Below are positions 1 through 7,760 of a DNA stretch of 46,521 bases, piece by piece. The position numbers and the translations under genes were made by a program. Positions within the stretch are counted from its first letter, which is position 1. Each line of letters opens with the position of its first letter. The DNA is taken from positions 1-46,521 of the forward strand of contig CAZSMC010000032.1 of NCBI GenBank assembly GCA_964607755.1, read 5' to 3'. The notes under the pieces are model-generated. The model ran no database searches, was not told the DNA's origin, and saw only the letters and a program-made list of their open reading frames with translations. This stretch comes from CAZSMC01 sp964607755. GTDB taxonomy: Bacteria; Zhuqueibacterota; Zhuqueibacteria; Residuimicrobiales; Krinioviventaceae.

Positions 1-2
1 GT

Positions 3-44
3 GGTTTGCCTAAGCCATATTCGCCAGATGTAGAATGGCCCTAA
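3..44 (+). CDS. possible 3' end of an upstream gene (partial)
   Basis: The third forward frame is open from the window edge to a TAA at 42-44 and reads GLPKPYSPDVEWP. It may be the last 13 residues of a secreted enzyme of the same cluster, because the following genes run in the same direction. The fragment is too short to assign and the frame may be open by chance. The remaining 205 bases before the next gene hold only a 20-codon ORF (170-232) with a loosely spaced AAAGGAGA, which I do not call. Confidence 0.25.
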   Translation, partial: GLPKPYSPDVEWP

Positions 45-249
45 AATATATTTAGTATCTTACAAGTTAACTTATGACCACATTTGGCAAAAGATTTAAA
101 ACCTTTTTTGGTTCCGGTTTATCCGGGTTAGGTATTACTTCGAAAAAATAAAAGGAGACTTTAATAATTATGTCGGCATATGGGTTTATTAAGCTTGTGA
201 AATTGCTCCATATTTACATTAACTATGAATAAAAATTGGAATTAGATAT

Positions 250-1200
250 ATGAGACATTTGTTAATCTGGATTTTTTGTGGAATATTTTTTATTTATTTC
301 ATTGCTTGCCTCAGTCAAAAGTCGATTCCGCGCGGCTTGGTGAAATTTAAAAGTTTTACTAATAATCCGGTATTTAAAGGTACATCTGATGGGAATTGGG
401 ATAATTTCATAAGAGAACGTGGTTGGATTATATTCGAAGATGGATTATATCATCTGTGGTTTACCGGTTATTCAGAGAGAGGAGGTTTTAAACGGTTAGG
501 CTATGCCACTTCTGCTGACGGTATTCATTGGGAGAGATATGCCGGTAATCCGATTATCCCGGATTCCTGGGTTGAGGATATGTCCGTATTCAAATGGCAT
601 GATACCTATTTTATGATGGCCGAAGGCGTGCATGACTGGGCGCACCTGTTGACCTCAGAGGATGGAATACAATGGCAGGATCACGGGAGCATTTTGATAT
701 ATGAGCCAGATGGAACGCCTTTGGCTGATCCCACTAAAGAAACCAGCCACGCAGGAACGCCTGTTTTACTAAGGAGAAATAATACCTGGACCTTGTTTTT
801 TGAGCGGAGTGATGCCGCTATTTGGTTAGCAATCTCACCGGATTCACTTCCCTTAAATTGGACAAAAGTGCAAAAGGAGCCTGTTCTTTCTCCGGGACCG
901 GAACAGTATGATCAAGTGGCAGTTGCGGCCGATTGTATTATCAAAATAGACGATGTTTATTATATGTATTATCATGCAACCGCCGAAAACCCTTGGAACA
1001 ACTGGTGCGTTTGCCTTGCTTACTCAAACGATCTTATCCACTGGACGAAGTATGAGAACAATCCTATTGGGTATTACGGTGATGCACCAATTCTTGTGTT
1101 CAATGGCAATGATTATTTACTTTTTGTGACTGATTCAGATAAAGAAATGAAATTATACTATCCTATTGAAAAAATACCATTTCCGGATAAAGTGGAATAA
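250..1200 (+). CDS. five-bladed beta-propeller glycosidase-like protein, probable lipoprotein
   Basis: The 316-residue product has a hydrophobic export signal (residues 1-19) followed by Cys20 in the context FIAC, an imperfect lipobox. The body shows recurring blade motifs of the GH43/GH32/GH130 type: 'YHLWFTGY' near residue 72, 'GYATSADGIHWERYAGNPI' near 84-102, 'SEDGIQWQDHG' near 137-147 and 'SNDLIHWTKYENNPI' near 259-273. Such proteins hydrolyse or phosphorolyse exposed glycan ends, usually arabinan, mannan or fructan. The exact family and substrate cannot be set from sequence reading alone, and catalytic acids were not assigned. It is the first gene of a co-directional run of exported carbohydrate enzymes. 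The start is weakly supported by GGA at 238-240. Confidence 0.75.
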   Translation: MRHLLIWIFCGIFFIYFIACLSQKSIPRGLVKFKSFTNNPVFKGTSDGNWDNFIRERGWIIFEDGLYHLWFTGYSERGGFKRLGYATSADGIHWERYAGNPIIPDSWVEDMSVFKWHDTYFMMAEGVHDWAHLLTSEDGIQWQDHGSILIYEPDGTPLADPTKETSHAGTPVLLRRNNTWTLFFERSDAAIWLAISPDSLPLNWTKVQKEPVLSPGPEQYDQVAVAADCIIKIDDVYYMYYHATAENPWNNWCVCLAYSNDLIHWTKYENNPIGYYGDAPILVFNGNDYLLFVTDSDKEMKLYYPIEKIPFPDKVE

Positions 1201-1333
1201 TAGAGGTTTTCACGTTATGCCCGTTAAATCCCTATTCGTTGTTATTGTAATTTCTATAGCCAATTATCCTCATCTTGAAGGTATGCCTCTTGTTCTTATA
1301 GGATAGTATCAAGGGTTAGAGAGGAGAGTTAAG

Positions 1334-2338
1334 ATGTATAATAAAAAATGGATAGTTCTTATCAATATAATCCTATTGATTTCTTTTAATTTGAAAGCAG
1401 AAGAAAAAAAATGGGGTGGCGAAAAAGCAAATGTTTGTTTTCGCGTTGTCTGTTTACAACAGGGAGAAGATCACAGAGCTCAGGGAAATCCGGGGTTGAT
1501 TGAGAATATTACTGCTCTAATGGAATTGGCTAAAGAAGGAGCTAAAACGATTCCTAATGTAATCGTTTTTCCCGAATACGCAACTACCGGATGGCCCTAC
1601 CCAAGCCCAGAAGACATCCGTGAAACTGGTGAGACTATTCCAGGCCATGGAAGATTATTTACTATGTATCAAAATCTTGCAAAAGAAGTAGCCATTCCAA
1701 TCATCGGATGGTTGGTAGAGAGAGAAGATGAGCGATATTATAACACTGCTTTTTTACTCGATAAGAATGGCAATTATATGGACAAATACCGAAAAGTACA
1801 TACAAATCTAAGAGAGCAAAACATCTGGGGTTTAACTCCTGGTGATTCTTTTACGATTTGGGAGATAGATTCCTGTAAGATTGGTATGTCCATTTGTGCA
1901 GATATGTGGTTTCCTGAAACTGTGTTATGCCTTTCTTTATTGGGTGCGGATATTGTAATTCATCAATCGGTTGGTGATGACATGGGATGGGTGATCCCTA
2001 CAAGAGCACGTGATCATTTTATTCCTATTATTACTTCCATTTTGGAACAGGGAACATGGGGAGTCGATCAATGGGGTGAAATTATACGCAAAGGATCACG
2101 TTTTCATGAATACAATATTTTCGATGTTTATCCATTTCGAAAAGTAATAACCAAAAGACTTGGTGGTTGGTATCCAAAAATGGGCCGGCGTGCTTATCGA
2201 AATCCTAAAGCTTATGATATCATAACAGACACTTTAACTGTTCCGTCATTAACGGATGTATTTTGTGATCCAAAGACAGGCAAAACCAGATCCAAAGAAG
2301 AACTATATAAAAAATTTCCTAGGTACACAGGAAAATAA
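1334..2338 (+). CDS. exported carbon-nitrogen hydrolase (nitrilase superfamily)
   Basis: The 334-residue protein carries the Glu-Lys-Cys triad of the nitrilase superfamily: Glu81 in VFPEYATTG, Lys154 in DKYRKVH and Cys188 in GMSICADMWFPE. Members cleave nitriles, amides or carbamoyl groups (for example beta-ureidopropionase and N-carbamoyl amino acid amidase). Residues 1-22 form a basic then hydrophobic signal peptide ending near LKA, so the enzyme should act outside the cytoplasm, which is unusual because most relatives are cytosolic. A GAGGAG ribosome site lies just upstream of the ATG. Position among glycosidases suggests it removes an amide or carbamoyl decoration from a glycan or peptidoglycan-like substrate; this is inference. 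Confidence 0.88.
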   Translation: MYNKKWIVLINIILLISFNLKAEEKKWGGEKANVCFRVVCLQQGEDHRAQGNPGLIENITALMELAKEGAKTIPNVIVFPEYATTGWPYPSPEDIRETGETIPGHGRLFTMYQNLAKEVAIPIIGWLVEREDERYYNTAFLLDKNGNYMDKYRKVHTNLREQNIWGLTPGDSFTIWEIDSCKIGMSICADMWFPETVLCLSLLGADIVIHQSVGDDMGWVIPTRARDHFIPIITSILEQGTWGVDQWGEIIRKGSRFHEYNIFDVYPFRKVITKRLGGWYPKMGRRAYRNPKAYDIITDTLTVPSLTDVFCDPKTGKTRSKEELYKKFPRYTGK

Positions 2339-2385
2339 GGTAAGTGAACAACAGTAAATTAATTCTAACAATATGAGGTGTAATA

Positions 2386-4464
2386 TTGAAGACAATTATT
2401 TATGCTTTTTCTATCTTTATTTTTTTTCTTTTTCATCAATTAATAATCGCACAGACCTTGACCGATCACGCAGGAGTTGGTGTGAACTGGTCTAAACATC
2501 CGATTGTTTCGATTCGGTCAGATGACTGGTGCGGGAGCGAGATGTCACCCGACCTAAAAACGTATCTAACCTTTGCTCCCAGGATTTATCGTTTCCGAAA
2601 ATTCACACATACATTGGAGGACGAAGATACAATTCAAAGATTAATAAGGATCCTTTTTAAACACAAGGGCGCCGACGGTCACCCTGTCATCGTCACCCCG
2701 TGGGTTATACCGCTCTGCTTTGATTTTGAGAAGATAAAGGCGTCTCAATACGAGGAATTCAGCCGAATCCGCATTGACCAAGGTTTCCCAAGCCGATGGT
2801 ACCGAGGGGATCTCATTAAGACTCAACGCGAAGCCATTGCTAAAAAAGTGTTTTTCCCAGAGAGACATGGAAGTTTTCACCACATTGATGCCCATGGTTA
2901 TGTCAGAATGCTTTCAAATAGCAGCGACCTGAGAAAACCGTTTGAATACCAGGTGTATCAATTAGGAAACCCATTCGCACATTATGGTGAAACACAGGAA
3001 GAGCTGAAAACTGAAGGGCGGGAAGCTGTAAAAGCTTTCCAGAACGTTTTCGGCCGCTCCTCATCCCGTGTGGCCCGCTCAGTGGATCAGGATATACACC
3101 TGGAGTTCAGCAACTGGTGGGCAAAATGGTACACCGAAGAAGAAATGCATGCCCTAGTTGAAAAAGTTACCAACGAAATTGTGGAGATGCTGAACAAACC
3201 CGTTTATGGCGGTGTCTGCTGTTTTATCCACCGTGCCTCCTTCACCGATCTCTACCCTGAATACAAGGACTTGTGTTTCCGATATTTTGACAAATTTCTC
3301 GAGTTGCTGGTACAGAAAAAGCCGGATATTGTTTTTGTTTCGCTTCGGGAACAGGGAATGTTGAGGAAACAGGGATGGTCCATTGCTGATAATGGCCCTT
3401 ATGCTACGGAGATTTTGTGCCGCAACTACTTGTCGGAAATCCAAACATTCCATGTGCCCTTGAAAGGACGAAAAGTGATCCGTGTTATTCGCATGCTCAA
3501 GGATGGACCTCAACCCATAAAGTACAAAATTGACAAGGAGAAGGACGAGGTTGTTTTCGAAGCGTCAGAAGGAGACTACTCAATCGAGATAAGGCCCGCA
3601 CGCGTACCCGACGCAGGCAAAGTCTGGAAAGAGGAAGCACCGAAGCTCACTTTTCCGCTCTATGGTTCTCCGAAAAAGACTGTGACGGAGCCTTTCTCTC
3701 AACCCATTAAGCCGGAAATGGTGCTTGTTCCCGCTGACTCTTTCATAATGGGCTATAACGGCGGAGGCTACAGTCAACATGATTCCGAACCAAAACACTT
3801 GGTCACGATCAGCCGGCCGTTTTATCTGGGAGTCCATGAGATTACCCAGGTAGAGTACGAAAGTCTTATGGGTATTAGGCCGTCATTTTCTGAAGGCGAC
3901 GACCTGCCAGTCGAAGGTGTGACCTGGTTTGATGCTGTGCGTTATTGTAATGCTTTAAGCCATTGGGAGGGTTTTGAACCGGTCTACGACGAGTCAACAT
4001 GGACATGTGACTTCTCGAAGAATGGATATCGTCTGCCAACGGAAGCGGAATGGGAGTACGCATGCAGGGCAGGCACGGAAACCAACTTTCCATGGGGAGA
4101 CTATATCGATGAACGCTACTGTTCAACAGCTAAGCCTGAGGGGCTTCAAACCAATGAGGTTGAGATATGGCGCCCGAACAGGTGGGGTTTGTACGGAATG
4201 AACACAAACGTCTGGGAATGGTGCAACGACTGGTATGGTCCCTATCAGCCTCAAGACCAGACGGACCCGCATGGACCTGAAAGCAGCAGCCGGGGAAGAG
4301 TCATCCGGGGAGGCGGGTGGTTCAACGAAGAAGATAAATGGAGTGGATGGGTATTCAGCCTTGAAAAAGTTCATTACGTTTGTGCTTCACATCACCGCGT
4401 GTGGTTTCCACCTGAGTACTGTCACGATTTCATCGGCTTCCGCATCTGCCGAAACGCGCCTTAG
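2386..4464 (+). CDS. two-domain exported protein: deacetylase-like N-terminal region plus FGE/SUMF1-like C-terminal domain
   Basis: The 692-residue product starts at TTG 2386, placed by GAGGTG at 2375-2380. The start region differs at one base (the start codon) from that of the gene at 4608. Residues 1-22 are a signal peptide. Residues about 40-430 are not firmly recognised; 'RSDDWCG' (44-50) and 'HGSFHHIDAHG' recall metal-binding motifs of NodB-type deacetylases, but this is weak. Residues about 443-690 are a clear formylglycine-generating-enzyme/SUMF1-like domain (MVLVPADSFIMG, GVTWFDAVRYCNALS, YRLPTEAEWEYACRAG, NVWEWCNDW, RVIRGGGW, GFRIC). Cys666 (YVCAS) sits where the second active-site Cys of true FGE lies, but the partner Cys five residues earlier is Lys. 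Sulfatase maturation is therefore doubtful. The body looks GC-richer than its neighbours. Confidence 0.8.
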   Translation: MKTIIYAFSIFIFFLFHQLIIAQTLTDHAGVGVNWSKHPIVSIRSDDWCGSEMSPDLKTYLTFAPRIYRFRKFTHTLEDEDTIQRLIRILFKHKGADGHPVIVTPWVIPLCFDFEKIKASQYEEFSRIRIDQGFPSRWYRGDLIKTQREAIAKKVFFPERHGSFHHIDAHGYVRMLSNSSDLRKPFEYQVYQLGNPFAHYGETQEELKTEGREAVKAFQNVFGRSSSRVARSVDQDIHLEFSNWWAKWYTEEEMHALVEKVTNEIVEMLNKPVYGGVCCFIHRASFTDLYPEYKDLCFRYFDKFLELLVQKKPDIVFVSLREQGMLRKQGWSIADNGPYATEILCRNYLSEIQTFHVPLKGRKVIRVIRMLKDGPQPIKYKIDKEKDEVVFEASEGDYSIEIRPARVPDAGKVWKEEAPKLTFPLYGSPKKTVTEPFSQPIKPEMVLVPADSFIMGYNGGGYSQHDSEPKHLVTISRPFYLGVHEITQVEYESLMGIRPSFSEGDDLPVEGVTWFDAVRYCNALSHWEGFEPVYDESTWTCDFSKNGYRLPTEAEWEYACRAGTETNFPWGDYIDERYCSTAKPEGLQTNEVEIWRPNRWGLYGMNTNVWEWCNDWYGPYQPQDQTDPHGPESSSRGRVIRGGGWFNEEDKWSGWVFSLEKVHYVCASHHRVWFPPEYCHDFIGFRICRNAP

Positions 4465-4607
4465 CTTTTCCAGGTAAACGCCGATAATTAACGATATTAA
4501 ATGTTAATGGCGATGGTGTGAAGTATTGTTACTGAACCAGAGTTCACGAATGCTACTGAAAAAGTTGAGGATTACATAAATTTATTTAAACATTTGGAGG
4601 TGTAATA

Positions 4608-6161
4608 ATGAAGACAGCCATTTATACTTTATCTACATTTTTTGTTATTTTTTTCCTTTCTTATCAATCAATGGTCGCACAGACATTCACTGATATTTCT
4701 GAAAGTGCGGGTGTCTTGGGATTACAAAAATTTTTAGGACATGGGGTTATGTTTGCTGATATTACAAAAGATGGATTGCCAGATTTATTGATCACAAATA
4801 TTACAGGTCGAGAAATTTTGCCTAATTTGCTATTTATTAACCAGGGAAATGGTAAATTTATTGAAGATGGTAAAAAAAGAGGGGCCTGGAATATACACCT
4901 GATTGATAAGACAGATAAAGATTGGTATGCTCGGAAAACTAAAACATTCGATTCTAATCTATTAGCTGAGCTTAAGAAAAAAAGAGGCTTTTTTGGACGC
5001 GGTACCCATGGTTCTGTGTTTGCTGATTTAGACAATGATGGTGATTATGATTTGGTTAATGCGACAACCGATATTCGCATATTTTTTCACCGGAATGAAG
5101 GTAAAGGGTATTTCAATGATGTAACTGAGCAAACCGGCATTACTTCCACATATATCGCAACACGTGGTGTAACCGCATTCGATGCAGATGGCGATGGAGA
5201 TCTGGATATTTTTGGCAACAATGGTTGGCAATCCGTGGAAAAAGGCAATACTGAAAAAAACGAATTCTATATCAATGAGGGTCAATTCAAATTCCGCCAG
5301 GTTGATCAAGGATTAGCGGGTCCATTTGGTGGACAAGGAGTTACTGATATCGACCTTGATCTTGACAACGATGTTGATTTATTGTTAGCACGCAAAGATG
5401 TTTTATTTGAGAATGATGGCCACGGACAGTTCACTCCAAAACCACTTGGACACAATCACAGAGCGAGTGCTGGTTGGATGGCAGGTGATTTTGATAATGA
5501 CGGCGATTTTGATCTTGCCTGTGTAGATGATATTGTCTTTCGGAAAAAATATGAAATCAGCTTATTTCGGCGCGATCCAACCGGTTTGTACCATCTTACA
5601 CAACGTCTTCCCGCAGATAGAGGGGGATCGATGGGCAGCTTCGGAGATTTGGACAACGATGGAGATCTTGATTTTTATGCGTCAGGTGATAACAAAATAT
5701 ATCTCAATGATGGTTCCGGCACTTTTACCGCAAAAGAAAATTGTGGCATGACCGCGCACCGCGATGATCCGCGAGGCGTTTCCATGGCTGATATTGACAA
5801 CGATGGTGACCTGGATATAATGATTGCTTGTAAACGTAGTTTGTGTATAATGTATCGGAACGATTATGATGGTGAAAATAACTGGCTAAAAGTATCCGTT
5901 ACGTCGCCTTCTGGAACAGCTGGTGGATTTGGCTCTGTAGTACGAATTTACCGAGCAGGTAAAATAAAAGAGACTAAGCATTTTTTGGGTATGAGAGCAA
6001 TAAGCGGCAATCAAGGGTACTTGGGACAACCAGATCCAATGGTGCATTTTGGTCTCGGTGATGCCGAAGAAGTTGATGTGGAGGTTACTTTTGTGGGTGG
6101 AGAAAAAGTAGTGAAAAGAAATCAAAAATGCAACCAAACTATCATCATTAAAGGCAATTAG
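4608..6161 (+). CDS. secreted FG-GAP/VCBS repeat protein with ASPIC/UnbV domain
   Basis: The 517-residue product has a signal peptide cleaved near MVAQ-TF. It then carries at least six calcium-type repeat motifs (DLDNDGDYDL, DADGDGDLDI, DLDLDNDVDL, DFDNDGDFDL, DLDNDGDLDF, DIDNDGDLDI) typical of an integrin-alpha-like beta-propeller. The C-terminal region, about residues 418-515 (NNWLKVSV... MRAISGNQGYLGQPDPMVHFGLG), matches ASPIC/UnbV, as in CRTAC1-like proteins. These proteins bind rather than cleave, and in glycan loci they probably contact polysaccharide or other surface proteins. GGAGGTG sits eight bases before the ATG. The signal region is closely related to that of the preceding gene. 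Confidence 0.9.
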   Translation: MKTAIYTLSTFFVIFFLSYQSMVAQTFTDISESAGVLGLQKFLGHGVMFADITKDGLPDLLITNITGREILPNLLFINQGNGKFIEDGKKRGAWNIHLIDKTDKDWYARKTKTFDSNLLAELKKKRGFFGRGTHGSVFADLDNDGDYDLVNATTDIRIFFHRNEGKGYFNDVTEQTGITSTYIATRGVTAFDADGDGDLDIFGNNGWQSVEKGNTEKNEFYINEGQFKFRQVDQGLAGPFGGQGVTDIDLDLDNDVDLLLARKDVLFENDGHGQFTPKPLGHNHRASAGWMAGDFDNDGDFDLACVDDIVFRKKYEISLFRRDPTGLYHLTQRLPADRGGSMGSFGDLDNDGDLDFYASGDNKIYLNDGSGTFTAKENCGMTAHRDDPRGVSMADIDNDGDLDIMIACKRSLCIMYRNDYDGENNWLKVSVTSPSGTAGGFGSVVRIYRAGKIKETKHFLGMRAISGNQGYLGQPDPMVHFGLGDAEEVDVEVTFVGGEKVVKRNQKCNQTIIIKGN

Positions 6162-6184
6162 ATTGAAATGGCCAGGAGATAATC

Positions 6185-7741
6185 ATGCACAGAAAAACAA
6201 TCTTTTTATTTATTTTATCTATTTTGGTATTCTCATGCTCTTTATTTTATTCTCCACAAGAAGTTAAAAAATATCATGTTTATGAACTTACGTTTACCTC
6301 TTCAAAAAGTTATGATAAGAATCCCGATGATGCCATGGATATTGAACTAAAGGGTACTTGGTCGAATGGCAGTATTCATTATACGGTTTATGGTTTCTGG
6401 GATGGTGGAAATAAGTATAAGATGCGGTTTTGCCCCACTGAAGAAGGGATTTGGCAGCTTTCAGATATATCTTCTGACTTTTCCGGGCAGCATGATAACC
6501 ATAAAATAAACTGTATCCCTTCTTCTCATCATGGTTTCTGGGTACCTCAAGATATATGGTTTGAACGTTCTGATGGAACGGCTCAGTATTTTGTCGGTAA
6601 TACACATTATGAATTTTTAAAAAGAAGAGACAGCAGACAGATAGAGGCTGACTTCAATGGTCAAAAGGATTATTTCAAAAAGATAAGGCTATCTATTATT
6701 GCCGGAAACAGTTTAAAAGCATCGGAAAATGATCAAAAGTGGTTAAATGGATTAAAGCCATTTCTAACAGAAAACGGTGAACAATCTTGTCGAGAAGATC
6801 ACTATGATCATTATTTAATGGATGCCAGCCGTCCCAATCCTGAATGGTTTCAAAATCGTGTTGATGTGGCTGTAAAAACAGCATTTAATAACGATCAAAT
6901 CATTGATTTAATTCTGGGCGGACCCGATAATATGAGATGTGCCGTAAGTGAAGAGAAATATCTAAAATATATTGCGGCACGTTATGGCGCATATCCAAAT
7001 GTCTGGATATGCCTTGGCAATGAAATGGATGAGGTTCCCTGTGGAACAAAAGAAAAAGGGCCCGGTCCTTATGATGATTATGCTGGGACTTTTAGAAAGT
7101 ATTCTTCCTATCCCAATCCGATTACGGTGCATATCAGCAATATAGTAAATGATTATATTTGGAATCAGGGAACCGGTTGGATGACCCATGCTATTTGTTG
7201 GGCTACGGGGATTGATCCATTTTTGGCAGCGGAGATAATATGTAAGAGTAGGGAAAACAGCGGTGGTGTTCCTGTAATAAATGATGAAATCGGGTATGAA
7301 CCTTCGATAGATTTTAAAGATATCATAGGAACTGCTGTTGGTACTTGGATGGGTGGTGGATATTCTTCTACAGGTCAGAAATTTGAAAAGGCTCATGGCC
7401 AATATTATCAGGGAAATTTCAATACCCATGATCATACAAATGCGGATAATCTGGGATTTATGGCAGATTATATCAATAATAATATAGAGTTTTCTGAACT
7501 TTCCCCCAGGGGCATGGGTTCGAGTGCAAGATTGGAGAATAATAATAAAGAATATATCTTTTGGGGAACTAAAGATACGCTTTCACTTGGGTCAGGTGCC
7601 TATATAGTCACCTATATTAATGTAGATAAAATGGAGACTAGGGTGATATCCAAAAACGCCTCTGGTGATTTCATTGTATCCGATGGTGATAATCATGGAT
7701 TTTATCACGCTAAAATTATCGATAACATTAAGAGAAAATAG
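6185..7741 (+). CDS. DUF5060/DUF4038-type glycoside hydrolase lipoprotein
   Basis: The 518-residue protein begins with a lipoprotein-like signal (LVFSC, Cys18). Residues about 30-115 resemble the DUF5060 Ig-like module (VYELTF, GTWSNG, GFWDGG, MRFCPTEEGIWQL). The next 300 residues look like a (beta/alpha)8 barrel of the DUF4038 or clan GH-A type. Glu280 in CLGNEMDE has the Asn-Glu context of a clan GH-A acid/base, and Glu368 in VINDEIGYE is a plausible nucleophile. The C-terminal 80 residues resemble the small beta domain often fused to these barrels. It probably cleaves a plant- or algal-type polysaccharide at the cell surface; the substrate is unknown. CAGGAGATAATC before the ATG fixes the start. 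Confidence 0.82.
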   Translation: MHRKTIFLFILSILVFSCSLFYSPQEVKKYHVYELTFTSSKSYDKNPDDAMDIELKGTWSNGSIHYTVYGFWDGGNKYKMRFCPTEEGIWQLSDISSDFSGQHDNHKINCIPSSHHGFWVPQDIWFERSDGTAQYFVGNTHYEFLKRRDSRQIEADFNGQKDYFKKIRLSIIAGNSLKASENDQKWLNGLKPFLTENGEQSCREDHYDHYLMDASRPNPEWFQNRVDVAVKTAFNNDQIIDLILGGPDNMRCAVSEEKYLKYIAARYGAYPNVWICLGNEMDEVPCGTKEKGPGPYDDYAGTFRKYSSYPNPITVHISNIVNDYIWNQGTGWMTHAICWATGIDPFLAAEIICKSRENSGGVPVINDEIGYEPSIDFKDIIGTAVGTWMGGGYSSTGQKFEKAHGQYYQGNFNTHDHTNADNLGFMADYINNNIEFSELSPRGMGSSARLENNNKEYIFWGTKDTLSLGSGAYIVTYINVDKMETRVISKNASGDFIVSDGDNHGFYHAKIIDNIKRK

Positions 7742-7760
7742 TTTAACATTGAGGTAAAAA

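Noticed and set aside
170..232. 20-codon ORF (MSAYGFIKLV...) with upstream AAAGGAGA
   Set aside because: Too short, spacing is poor and no family is recognisable; it may be chance.
1217..1306. 29-codon ORF with a signal-like start (MPVKSLFVVIVISIA)
   Set aside because: No well-placed ribosome site and no continuation; at best a gene remnant.
2386..4464. Calling this gene a sulfatase-activating formylglycine-generating enzyme
   Set aside because: Only one of the two active-site Cys positions is occupied and no sulfatase gene is in the window.
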